64,000 nt of DNA from Microvirga brassicacearum. GTDB lineage: Bacteria > Pseudomonadota > Alphaproteobacteria > Rhizobiales > Beijerinckiaceae. The number at the start of each line of letters is the position of its first letter. Position 1 is the first letter of the stretch. The DNA lies in contig NZ_VCMV01000013.1 of the NCBI RefSeq assembly GCF_008757455.1, forward strand, positions 137,237-201,236, written 5' to 3'. The translations under genes were made by a program, and so were the position numbers. The notes under the pieces were generated by a model that worked only from the letters and a program-made list of their open reading frames with translations, did no database searches and was not told the DNA's origin. Below are positions 18,936-26,849 of this stretch, one piece after another.

Positions 18936-19010
18936 TTACGCACCGATCTCGGCAGAGGCCAGGATCAAGGTCACGGCAACCGGGGACCGCAGGGTATGAC
19001 AATGAGACAC
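18936..19010 (-). CDS. 24-codon mini-gene with perfect Shine-Dalgarno sequence
   Basis: On the minus strand AAGGAGGTGATC, a full match to the complement of the 16S rRNA 3' end, stands about two bases before a GTG start at 19010. The frame runs 24 codons (MSHCHTLRSP, then VAVTLILASAEIGA) to a TAA at 18936, then a hairpin with a T-run 40 bases on. The peptide has a short hydrophobic second half. The unit is divergent from prfC and convergent with the metallohydrolase. I do not recognise the product. It may be a real microprotein, a leader peptide without a downstream gene, or the visible part of a small RNA. The spacing is unusually tight. Confidence 0.45.
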   Translation of the reverse strand: MSHCHTLRSPVAVTLILASAEIGA

Positions 19011-19145
19011 TTGATCACCTCCTTTTCGTTGTTGACGGGGAAGTCCAATATGGGTTGAAACCCCGTATGACGTAAAGGGGCCGCGCTGCGGCGTGTTGCC
19101 CTTACCTCCAATCCCGGCTGTCACGGCCCGGAGAACAGACCGCAC

Positions 19146-20729
19146 ATGACCGATCTTCCGGCCCCCGTGGGCCGCCGCCGCACCTTTGCGATCATCTCTC
19201 ACCCCGACGCGGGCAAGACCACGCTGACTGAAAAGCTGCTGCTGTTCGGTGGCGCGATCCAGCTTGCCGGTGAGGTGAAGGCAAAAAAGAACCGCGTCTC
19301 GACTCGATCCGACTGGATGGGCATCGAACGCGACCGCGGCATTTCCGTCGTCACTTCGGTGATGACCTTCGAATATGGCGACTGCGTCTTCAATCTCCTC
19401 GATACGCCCGGCCACGAGGACTTCTCGGAGGATACCTACCGCACGCTCACCGCGGTTGATTCCGCCATCATGGTGATCGACGCCGCCAAGGGCATCGAGG
19501 CACGCACCCGCAAGCTCTTCGAGGTTTGCCGGATGCGCGACATTCCCATCGTGACCTTCATCAACAAGATGGACCGCGAGGCGCGCAGCCCCTTCGATCT
19601 CCTCGATGAGATCGAAAAGACCCTGGCGCTCGACACCGCGCCGGTCACGTGGCCGATCAGCCAGGGGCGTTCCTTCGCCGGCACCTATGATCTCCGCCGT
19701 GATCTGGTGAGGCGCATCGACGCGGACGAGGAGCCCACGAAGGTCTCCGGTCCCACCGACCCGTTCGTGACAAATCTGCTGCCGCCCGAAGAACTTGATG
19801 CGTGGCAGGATGAGATTGCGCTGGCGCAGGAAGCCTGCAAGCCGTTCGATCTCGCGGCATTCCGTGAAGGTCATCTGACGCCGGTGTTCTTCGGCAGCGC
19901 GCTGCGCAATTTCGGCGTGCGCGATCTCATCGATGCGATGGCCGCCTACGCGCCGCCGCCGCGCGGCCAGGATTCAGACAAACGACTGGTCGAGGCCGGC
20001 GAGCCCAAAATGACAGGCTTCGTGTTCAAGATTCAGGCCAACATGGACCCGAACCATCGCGACCGCATCGCCTTTATGCGGATCTGCTCGGGTCGGCTCG
20101 CGCGCGGCATGAAGGCGAAGCTCGTGCGGACCGGCAAGCCCATGAGCCTCAACGCGCCGCAGTTCTTTTTCGCGCAGGATCGCGCGATTGCCGACGAGGC
20201 ATGGGCCGGCGATGTGGTGGGCCTGCCCAACCACGGCACCTTGCGCATCGGCGATACGCTGACGGAGGGGGAAGACATCGTATTCCGCGGCGTGCCGAGT
20301 TTTGCGCCGGAAATCCTGCGCCGCATCAAGCTGCAGGATGCGATGAAGGCCAAGAAATTGCGCGAGGCCTTGCAGCAGATGGCCGAGGAAGGCGTCGTTC
20401 AGCTCTTCGTTCCGCAGGACGGTTCGGGCGCCATCGTCGGCGTCGTTGGCGCGCTGCAGCTCGACGTGTTGAAAGAACGGCTCATGGGAGAATATGGCTT
20501 GCCCATCGATTACGAGCCGACGCGCTTCACGATCTGCCGCTGGATCGACTCGAGCGACAGGATCGAGCTCGACAAGTTCATCGACTCGCACTTGTCGTCG
20601 ATGGCGCGCGATCTCGACGGCGCGCCGGTCTTCATGGCCGCCAACAATTTCAATCTCCAATACGAGATGGACCGCGCCAAGGGCATCAGGTTCTCGGACG
20701 TGAAGGATTATCAGAAGAAAGCCGCCTAG
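19146..20729 (+). CDS. prfC: Peptide chain release factor 3
   Basis: 527 residues, translational GTPase RF3. G1 is SHPDAGKTTLTEKLL, G3 is DTPGHEDFSEDTYRTL and G4 is NKMDREARSP. The C-terminal part contains FVPQDGSGAIVGVVGALQLDVLKERL and the RF3-specific end with ANNFNLQYEMDRAKG. It recycles RF1/RF2 from the ribosome after termination. The length equals E. coli RF3 (529 aa). The ATG at 19146 is supported by the family N-terminus (FAIISHPDAGKTT at residue 14). It stands alone between the mini-gene and the DUF3088 gene. Confidence 0.97.
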   Translation: MTDLPAPVGRRRTFAIISHPDAGKTTLTEKLLLFGGAIQLAGEVKAKKNRVSTRSDWMGIERDRGISVVTSVMTFEYGDCVFNLLDTPGHEDFSEDTYRTLTAVDSAIMVIDAAKGIEARTRKLFEVCRMRDIPIVTFINKMDREARSPFDLLDEIEKTLALDTAPVTWPISQGRSFAGTYDLRRDLVRRIDADEEPTKVSGPTDPFVTNLLPPEELDAWQDEIALAQEACKPFDLAAFREGHLTPVFFGSALRNFGVRDLIDAMAAYAPPPRGQDSDKRLVEAGEPKMTGFVFKIQANMDPNHRDRIAFMRICSGRLARGMKAKLVRTGKPMSLNAPQFFFAQDRAIADEAWAGDVVGLPNHGTLRIGDTLTEGEDIVFRGVPSFAPEILRRIKLQDAMKAKKLREALQQMAEEGVVQLFVPQDGSGAIVGVVGALQLDVLKERLMGEYGLPIDYEPTRFTICRWIDSSDRIELDKFIDSHLSSMARDLDGAPVFMAANNFNLQYEMDRAKGIRFSDVKDYQKKAA

Positions 20730-20750
20730 GAGACGGTTGGGCAGCCAGAC

Positions 20751-21098
20751 TTAAGGATGCGGCTCGGGAAAACCGTGGCGGAGGCTCAAGACCCGCAAGA
20801 TCTCGTCCTTGTCGGCGATGAATCGATGGTGACCATAGCGGCGCGCCGGAAGCGTGTCCTCGGCGTCACCGGCGAGCACGAGAAGCGGCAAGGACTGATT
20901 GTCCTCGCCCACCAGAGCGATGACGTCCGCTCGCGGGCGCGGCCAAGCAACGCGCTCCACATCCAGTCGCCTCGCCAGGTCCGGAAAAGACGCAAGGACG
21001 CCTTCGATCAGGGCGCAATGCCAGCAGTAGAAACGTTTGCCAGGATAAGCCGGATCCGCAAAATCCGGTTTGAGGATGAACAGCCTGTCCCGTGTCAC
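20751..21098 (-). CDS. DUF3088 family thioredoxin-like protein
   Basis: 115 residues. It has the DUF3088 pattern: DRLFILKPDFADPAYPGKRFYC, with the CWHC motif, then RRLDVERVAWPRPR and the C-terminal GHHRFIADKDEIL. The CxxC (Cys-Trp-His-Cys) suggests a redox or metal site in a thioredoxin-like fold, but the family has no established function I know of. The GTG at 21098 matches the start of family members. It follows the PfkB kinase by 22 bases on the same strand. Confidence 0.75.
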   Translation of the reverse strand: MTRDRLFILKPDFADPAYPGKRFYCWHCALIEGVLASFPDLARRLDVERVAWPRPRADVIALVGEDNQSLPLLVLAGDAEDTLPARRYGHHRFIADKDEILRVLSLRHGFPEPHP

Positions 21099-21120
21099 GA
21101 TTGCGTCACCCACCGCCGGC

Positions 21121-22023
21121 TCACGCGGCGAGCTTGCGTTCACCGAAACGCTGCTGCGTCGCCGTGATGTCGCCGAGCGTCGGCAGGCTTGCCTCGTTGC
21201 CGAGATGCTGGATAGCGTAGGCTGATGCCGCGCGCGCAAACAGGAAATGCTCGCGCCATGGGAAGTCCGGACGCGCCATTGCCGAATACACATAGGCGCC
21301 GTGGAAAATATCACCCGCACCGTTCGTGTCGACGACTGCCTTGGCCGGAACCGCGAGAGCCGGCATCACGCTCTCGATTCCAGCCTCGTCGTACCAGAGC
21401 AATCCGCGCTCGCCCATCGTCACGCCGCCGATCTTGCAACCGCGCCCCTTTAGATAAGCAAGCATCTCCGACGCGCTCAGATTCATTTGCTCGCACAGAC
21501 GTTCGGCCACGATCGCCACATCGATGAGTTCGAGCAATTCGTGTGTGTTGGAGCGAAGACCGCCGCCATCGAGCGACGTGAGAATTCCGGCCTCGCGGCA
21601 GATCCTTGCGTAATGCATCGCCGCATCGGCCTGGTGGCCATCGAGATGCAGCGCACGGCATCCAGCAATGTTCAGCGGGGGCACGGGATGAAGATAATGA
21701 TCGTCGCGGCAGCGCACGATTGCGCGCTTGCCGCCCTGCGGCATGATGAAGGAGAGTGAGGATTCCTTCACCTTGCGGTGATGGACGGAGATGCCGTATT
21801 TCGCCGCCATGTCGATAAACATGCGCCCGAGCCAATCGTCAGCGATCGAGGTCAGGAGATCCGGCGCGATGCCGAGCTTTGCACAGGCAAAAGCTGCCGT
21901 AACGGCATTTCCGCCAAACGAGATCGCGTAATCCCGCGCGACCGTCTTTTCGTCGCCGGTCGGAATCTCGTCCGCCAGAAACGTCACATCGATATAGGTT
22001 TGGCCGACAAAAAGAGCGTGCAT
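21121..22023 (-). CDS. PfkB family carbohydrate kinase
   Basis: 300 residues, ribokinase fold. The N-terminal substrate region contains SFGGNAVTAAFACAKLG and the C-terminal anion hole and base are VDTNGAGDIFHGAY, with the catalytic Asp in GAGD. It transfers phosphate from ATP to a sugar or nucleoside hydroxyl. The substrate is unknown; the neighbours (two amino-sugar kinases and murQ) suggest a sugar of the same pathway, as inference. The ATG at 22023 is the first start that keeps the family N-terminus (ALFVGQTYIDVTF). A gap of 157 bases separates it from the kinase gene upstream, so it could have its own promoter. Confidence 0.85.
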   Translation of the reverse strand: MHALFVGQTYIDVTFLADEIPTGDEKTVARDYAISFGGNAVTAAFACAKLGIAPDLLTSIADDWLGRMFIDMAAKYGISVHHRKVKESSLSFIMPQGGKRAIVRCRDDHYLHPVPPLNIAGCRALHLDGHQADAAMHYARICREAGILTSLDGGGLRSNTHELLELIDVAIVAERLCEQMNLSASEMLAYLKGRGCKIGGVTMGERGLLWYDEAGIESVMPALAVPAKAVVDTNGAGDIFHGAYVYSAMARPDFPWREHFLFARAASAYAIQHLGNEASLPTLGDITATQQRFGERKLAA

Positions 22024-22180
22024 CTCTGATATTCTATCTTGTGAAAAGCAAGGGCGGGCGAAGTGTGGAGCAAGACGGGGGCTCCGCGCAAGTCCGGCCG
22101 GGCTCGGGTTTCGACGGGTCTGCGGCGCGATCGCCATGATGAGCAATGCGTCCGCCAGCGGCTGGGATACGGCCTGCTTC

Positions 22181-23083
22181 TCACCGCACGAGAGCGGCTA
22201 GCCGTCCCGCGGTAAGCGCCGCATCGACATCGCTGTTGATCACATCCACAGGCGCCAGAAGATCCCGGCGGAATGCGTCGCCGATCATTGGATGGATGCG
22301 GAATGCGCCGCCGACGAGAGCGACCGGACGCGGCGCAAGACGTCTGAAAAGCGCGTTGGCGAGGCGCGCGAGCTCGGTTCCAGCCGCCCGAAGGATTCCC
22401 TCGGCGGTCTTGTCGCCACGCTCGGCGGCGTCTCCGACCACACGGGCGAGTTCACCGATCTTGCCGCGATCCCCGCCATAGACGAACGCCCGCACCACGT
22501 TCCAGTCGGTTCCGCCCAGGGCGCCTGCCATGCAGGTGCCCAGGGTCGTCGACCAGCCTTCGCCGGGCGTTTCCTCCTCCGTGCGAAGGATCGCCTTCAG
22601 AGCCTCCCGCGCAATCCAGAAACCGGACCCGCCATCGTCGATGAGATTGCCGCGCCCGCCGACGCGGATCACCTCTTTGTCCGGCGACAGATAATACCCA
22701 ATCGAACCCGTGCCGCTGTAGATGAGGATGCCTTCGCCGAGCGCAAAATAGGACAGGTAGGCAATCCACATATCCTCGGCGACGAAGACCTTGGCGGGTG
22801 CGAGGTTGAAAGCCGTCCCAAGAAGCGCGCGCATGGTCGCTTCGGCCGGGGTGTCCCGGGTCAGCCCGGTAATTCCGGCGACGATCCCCATCGGCTGGCC
22901 GGAGTGCAGGACGGCCTTTGCCATCGCGTCGACGATCTGTCGCGCGCGGTCCTCCGCTGCGGCGGAGAACAGATGTCCGGTCAGCGGATCGACCGAACCC
23001 TGCGCGACGCATTTACCGTCTTCCTCGACCAATCTCCAGCGTGTTGCTGTTCCACCCGCGTCGATGCCAAGTCCCAGCGTCAT
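22181..23083 (-). CDS. BadF/BcrA-type ATPase, probable N-acetylmuramic acid or N-acetylglucosamine kinase
   Basis: 300 residues, actin-like ATPase fold. The phosphate-1 loop is LGIDAGGTATRWRL, then LIYSGTGSIGYYL (phosphate 2) and DDGGSGFWIAREAL. This family includes NAGK-type GlcNAc kinases and Clostridium MurK, which phosphorylates both MurNAc and GlcNAc. It lies 45 bases downstream of murQ, whose substrate is MurNAc-6-phosphate, so a MurNAc kinase role is the best guess. A second BadF kinase of the same locus (32026-32910) would then serve GlcNAc. Family is clear, substrate is inference. Confidence 0.85.
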   Translation of the reverse strand: MTLGLGIDAGGTATRWRLVEEDGKCVAQGSVDPLTGHLFSAAAEDRARQIVDAMAKAVLHSGQPMGIVAGITGLTRDTPAEATMRALLGTAFNLAPAKVFVAEDMWIAYLSYFALGEGILIYSGTGSIGYYLSPDKEVIRVGGRGNLIDDGGSGFWIAREALKAILRTEEETPGEGWSTTLGTCMAGALGGTDWNVVRAFVYGGDRGKIGELARVVGDAAERGDKTAEGILRAAGTELARLANALFRRLAPRPVALVGGAFRIHPMIGDAFRRDLLAPVDVINSDVDAALTAGRLAALVR

Positions 23084-23128
23084 CGTGCGTCGTGTCCCCT
23101 GAACGGCCTCGGCGGTTGGTCGGGCCCC

Positions 23129-24031
23129 TTATGTTTTGGACCCGGCTTTCGTGCCGAACTGTGACAGGGCTTCGCGCAAATTGCCATCGCTTCGGGACAA
23201 TGCCTGCCGCGCGTCCGTGGCATTGATGCCGAGCGCCACCATGGATGCGACCTTCATGTCGCCATCCGCCTGCCGCAGGGCCTCGATGGCCGTGGCATCG
23301 TCACAGCCGGTGATTTGCGACACCATGATCTCGCTGCGTCGACGGAGCTTCGCGTTGGTGGCGCGCATGTGCACCATGAGCCCGCGATAGACGCGTCCCA
23401 GGCGGACCATGATGAGCGTCGACAGCAGGTTGAGGATCACTTTCTGCGCCGTGCCGGCCTTCATGCGGGTCGAGCCCGCCACCACTTCAACCCCCGTCTC
23501 GGCGAGAATGGGATGCGAGCAGACCGCAAGGATCGGCGCCTCGGCATTGTTGGAGATACCGATGGTCTGTGCCCCGCGAGACCGCGCCTCCTCGAGCGCC
23601 GCGATGGTGAACGGTGTCCTGCCGCTCGCCGCCACGCCAATCACTACGTCGTCTGGGCCGATCTGCGCGTCGCGAATGCCCGCGATCCCCTGTTCGACGG
23701 AATCTTCGGCGTTTTCGACCGCTTTCAAAAAAGCCCCTTCGCCGCCGGCGATGAGATAGACGAGCTTGTCGTCCGGCCAGTTGAAGGTGGGGGGCAATTC
23801 GGTCCCGTCCTGAACGCCGATGCGTCCTGACGTTCCGGCGCCCACATAGACAAGACGGCCGCCGCGCCGAAGACGCATGACGGCCTCTTCGGCTGCCGCC
23901 GCTATGGCGGGAAGCGCGGACCGCACGGCCGCAACCGCGCTCAGTTGGCCCTCATAGAAGGCCGACAGGATGTCGAGGCTGGGCCAGGCATCGAGATCCT
24001 GGAAACGGGGACTGAAATGTTCGGTGGTCAT
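23129..24031 (-). CDS. murQ: N-acetylmuramic acid 6-phosphate etherase
   Basis: 300 residues, SIS-domain lyase. It splits MurNAc-6-phosphate into GlcNAc-6-phosphate and D-lactate in cell-wall recycling. Signature stretches are YVGAGTSGRIGVQDGTELPP (with the catalytic Glu) and VVAGSTRMKAGTAQK, and the C-terminal helical part includes ALGINATDARQAL. The ATG at 24031 matches the usual start (TTEHFSPRF), and the length is typical (298 in E. coli). It lies between a serine hydrolase gene and a BadF kinase gene. A GACC-N6-GGTC repeat lies just upstream at 24050. Confidence 0.95.
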   Translation of the reverse strand: MTTEHFSPRFQDLDAWPSLDILSAFYEGQLSAVAAVRSALPAIAAAAEEAVMRLRRGGRLVYVGAGTSGRIGVQDGTELPPTFNWPDDKLVYLIAGGEGAFLKAVENAEDSVEQGIAGIRDAQIGPDDVVIGVAASGRTPFTIAALEEARSRGAQTIGISNNAEAPILAVCSHPILAETGVEVVAGSTRMKAGTAQKVILNLLSTLIMVRLGRVYRGLMVHMRATNAKLRRRSEIMVSQITGCDDATAIEALRQADGDMKVASMVALGINATDARQALSRSDGNLREALSQFGTKAGSKT

Positions 24032-24116
24032 GATGTGATCTTTCTTGCAGACCACTATAGGTCCAGTTGGTTCCCGGGGCAATCTTGCGGAGGCGGCAGA
24101 ACGGGCGCTTTCGTGT

Positions 24117-25136
24117 TCAATGCGCCGGGTTGAATTGCGCGCTCACACGCTCGCCGGTTGCGCGCCGGAGCGCCAGGATCCCGCTGTCCCTGTGGCGCGT
24201 CGGATGGACACGGTTGGTGAGAAGCGACCATGCAATGCCGCGGTCGAAATCCAACCAGAGCCCGGTTCCCGTGAAGCCCGTATGACCGATGGTCGAATCC
24301 GAACATATGTCGCCGCCGTGCCAGCCGGCATGACGGCATTCCCAGCCCACGCTCCGGGTCGCCGTCTGCCGGCTACGGATTGCATCGATCGAGGCTGCGG
24401 CGAGAAGGGACCCGTCGAGAAGACCTCGTGCGAAGTCGAGGACGCCACCGATGGTTCCGAACAATCCCGCATGACCAGCAGCACCCCCTAACGCGAAGGC
24501 GTTTTCATCATGCACCTCGCCCCGGATCACGCGTCCGCGCCAGGTGCAGCGCTCGGTGGCGGCGCATTGGAGCGCGTCGGGTCGGAATGTCAGGCCCTCA
24601 GCCAAATCCTGGTCGATGACGGGGAGGCCCGAGAGACGTTCGATGGCGATGCCGAGCAGGATGAAGTTGATGTCGGAATAAACAGGCGGCCCCGGTTTCC
24701 ATACACGCTGGAGCACGAAGGCGCGCAGGGTCTGCGGGTCCTGCCCGTAGGTATAGAGCGGCTCAACCGCCGGAAGATGCGTGTCATGCGCCAGACATTG
24801 GCGGAAGGTGAGGCGGCGTTCCGCGGCATTCATGTCGTATTGGCGCAGATCCGGAATGACCTTCGTCAACGGATCGTCGAGGGCGATGCGGCCTTGTTCG
24901 ACGTAATGCAGAATTCTCGTGGTCGTGAAAATCACCTTGGTGAGCGAGGCCAGATCGAACCACGTCTCCCGAGTCACGCCGACATGATCCGGCTCGATCT
25001 GGGCTGATCCCTCCGCCCGCACGGCGCGCTCACCGGCGGCGGTGACGACGCCCAGGACCGCGCCGGGAATATCCCCGGCGCGAACGGCCGCGGAGGCTGG
25101 CGCAAAGGCAGGGTCGATCAGGTGGTTGATGTGCAT
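24117..25136 (-). CDS. Serine hydrolase of the beta-lactamase/AmpC-like fold
   Basis: 339 residues without a signal peptide, so probably cytoplasmic. The SxxK motif is Ser64-Leu-Thr-Lys67. Tyr-Ser-Asp (VYSDINFILLG) stands for YxN, and HTGFTGTG replaces KTG; this set is common in esterase/amidase-type class C-like enzymes. The Bacillus subtilis murQ cluster also holds a gene of this fold (ybbE), there linked to removal of peptides from MurNAc. By analogy this enzyme may trim imported muropeptides; that is inference. It is divergent from the ABC importer, with a 147-base shared control region. Confidence 0.82.
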   Translation of the reverse strand: MHINHLIDPAFAPASAAVRAGDIPGAVLGVVTAAGERAVRAEGSAQIEPDHVGVTRETWFDLASLTKVIFTTTRILHYVEQGRIALDDPLTKVIPDLRQYDMNAAERRLTFRQCLAHDTHLPAVEPLYTYGQDPQTLRAFVLQRVWKPGPPVYSDINFILLGIAIERLSGLPVIDQDLAEGLTFRPDALQCAATERCTWRGRVIRGEVHDENAFALGGAAGHAGLFGTIGGVLDFARGLLDGSLLAAASIDAIRSRQTATRSVGWECRHAGWHGGDICSDSTIGHTGFTGTGLWLDFDRGIAWSLLTNRVHPTRHRDSGILALRRATGERVSAQFNPAH

Positions 25137-25283
25137 GGCTGCTGGCGGCGGGCTGCGAGGCGAATGATGCGAGGACCATACCATAGACCGAAAGAGCGTC
25201 CAGAGTGGTATGATATTGGACCATGACAGGCCCGCGGCGATCGCCTATAATTTCAACCGCGACTTTCCAGGGGAGAAAAAAGA
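25137..25283. promoter_or_regulatory. Divergent control region with repeated GGACCAT/TGGTATG motifs
   Basis: The gap between the serine hydrolase and the importer carries GGACCAT twice (25173-25179, 25218-25224) and an inverted pair CATACCA (25177-25183) / TGGTATG (25206-25212). The GntR/UTRA regulator of this locus is a natural candidate to bind here. The importer ribosome site is AGGGGAGAAAAAAG just before 25284. The operator call is inference from repetition only. Confidence 0.4.
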
Positions 25284-26783
25284 ATGATCAGGTCGGCACT
25301 TCGCTGCGCCATTGGCGCCGGTTTCCTTATGACGGCCATGGCCTCGGCCTCGGCGCAGGTTCTCGAGATCGGGACCGATTTGAGTCCGACGGGTCTCGAC
25401 CCGCATCTCATCACGGCCTTTCCGAGCTTCATGATCGTGAACGGCAATATCTATGAGGGTCTGACGGCGATCGACAAAGACCTGAAGGTGACGCCGGGGC
25501 TCGCCGAATCCTGGACCGTCTCTCCTGATGGCAAGACCTACACGTTCAAGCTCCGACCGAACGTCAAATTCCACGACGGCTCCGCGATGGAAGCGGAGGA
25601 TGTGGTGTCCTCCATCAAGCGCGTTCAGAGCAAGGAAATCGCCTCACCCCTGGCAAGCCGCCTTGCGAGCATCGAGGGTGCAAAGGCGGTCGATCCGCAG
25701 ACCGTCGAATTGGCACTGAAGGAACCCTCCGCGCCGTTGCTGGCATCGCTCGCTACCATCGCGATCGTGCCGAGCTCGGTCGAGACCGACAAGGATGTGT
25801 TGCAGAAACAACCCATCGGAACCGGCCCGTTCAAGTTTACCGAATGGCAGCCGAACGGTTTCGTGCTGCTCTCGCGCAACGACGCCTATTGGGAGAAAGG
25901 CCTGCCGAAACTCACCGGCCTGAAGTTCAACATCGTGCCGGAATCGGCGACTCGACAGGTCGGCCTTATCAATGGCCAATACGCCATGCTGCCGAACATC
26001 GATGCGGCGACTGCTCTGCAGCTCAAGGGCAAGCCGGGCGTGAAGCTCGCCGAGACGCTGGAGCTGGCCTACGCGTTGATTGGCATGAATGTGTCGAAGC
26101 CGCCGTTCGATAACCCCAAAGTGCGAGAGGCTTTCAACTATGCGCTGAACCGCAAGGAGATCGTGGATGCGGCGCTGTTCGGCGCGGGCGTGCCCGGCGG
26201 GCCGCTGTCGCCGGCGTTGAAGTCCTGGGCGCTCGATGTGAAGGAGTATCCCTGCTACACCACCGATCCGGCGAAAGCCCAGGCGTTGCTCAAGGAAGCC
26301 GGCGTGACCCTTCCTGTCACCGTCACCATGAACGTGCTGCCGCGGCAGGACATCAAGGATGTGGCCCAAGTCGTGCAGGAGCAGCTCAACAAAGCCGGCT
26401 TCAAAGTTGAACTGAAAAACCAGGAGCAGGGGCAGTTCATCCAAGATTGGCGCAACAGCAATTTCGACCTGTTCGCGTCAACCAACGCGGGCAGTCCCGA
26501 TCCGGACGAATATTTCTTCCGCACGTTCCGCACCGGCGGTTCGACCAACGTCTACAAGTATTCCGACAGCGAGATCGACGGCCTGCTCGACAGCGCCCGG
26601 TCCATGCAGGATCAGGCTGCTCGGAAGGCTGCGTACGACAAGGTGCAGAAGAAGCTCGCCTGCTCGGGACCCGTTGCGCATCTTACCTACAGCACGCTGT
26701 TCTCGGCCATGCGCGACAAGATGCAGGGCTTCGACATCATGGCGAACCGTTCGCTGGTGAACCTCAAGAACGCCAGCTACTGA
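25284..26783 (+). CDS. ABC transporter substrate-binding protein, family 5 (DppA/OppA type)
   Basis: 499 residues. A signal peptide with a cut after AMASASA (about residue 24) leads into the family 5 fold: YEGLTAIDKDLKVTPGLAESW, then LRPNVKFHDGSAMEAEDVV. These periplasmic proteins bind peptides, and some bind sugars or murein peptides. Two cysteines (EYPCYT and KLACSG) may form a disulphide. The ATG at 25284 has a strong ribosome site. In this locus muropeptides or amino-sugar oligomers are the likely cargo (inference). A very stable hairpin follows the stop, before the permease genes. Confidence 0.9.
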   Translation: MIRSALRCAIGAGFLMTAMASASAQVLEIGTDLSPTGLDPHLITAFPSFMIVNGNIYEGLTAIDKDLKVTPGLAESWTVSPDGKTYTFKLRPNVKFHDGSAMEAEDVVSSIKRVQSKEIASPLASRLASIEGAKAVDPQTVELALKEPSAPLLASLATIAIVPSSVETDKDVLQKQPIGTGPFKFTEWQPNGFVLLSRNDAYWEKGLPKLTGLKFNIVPESATRQVGLINGQYAMLPNIDAATALQLKGKPGVKLAETLELAYALIGMNVSKPPFDNPKVREAFNYALNRKEIVDAALFGAGVPGGPLSPALKSWALDVKEYPCYTTDPAKAQALLKEAGVTLPVTVTMNVLPRQDIKDVAQVVQEQLNKAGFKVELKNQEQGQFIQDWRNSNFDLFASTNAGSPDPDEYFFRTFRTGGSTNVYKYSDSEIDGLLDSARSMQDQAARKAAYDKVQKKLACSGPVAHLTYSTLFSAMRDKMQGFDIMANRSLVNLKNASY

Positions 26784-26797
26784 TCGTCCCGAAGAAC

Positions 26798-26832
26798 GCT
26801 TCGGCGCGCCGGCCCGGCGCGCCGAAGCTTTT
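26798..26832 (+). terminator. Strong intercistronic hairpin with short T-run after binding-protein gene
   Basis: A 13-bp perfect GC-rich stem (26798-26810 with 26816-26828) with a five-base loop is followed by TTTT. It lies between the binding-protein stop and the permease ATG at 26850. It probably acts as a partial terminator and mRNA stabiliser, giving more binding protein than permease. Confidence 0.75.
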
Positions 26833-26849
26833 AGAATGAACACACATTC

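Noticed and set aside
19011-19027. 16S rRNA 3'-end-like sequence on the plus strand taken as a ribosomal RNA fragment
   Set aside because: Only about 13 bases match and no further rRNA sequence flanks it; a strong minus-strand ribosome site explains it better.
25137-25283. DasR/PhnF-type operator TGGT-N4-ACCA
   Set aside because: Looked for the standard spacing in the divergent region; half-sites occur but not with four-base spacing, so only a generic repeat is reported.
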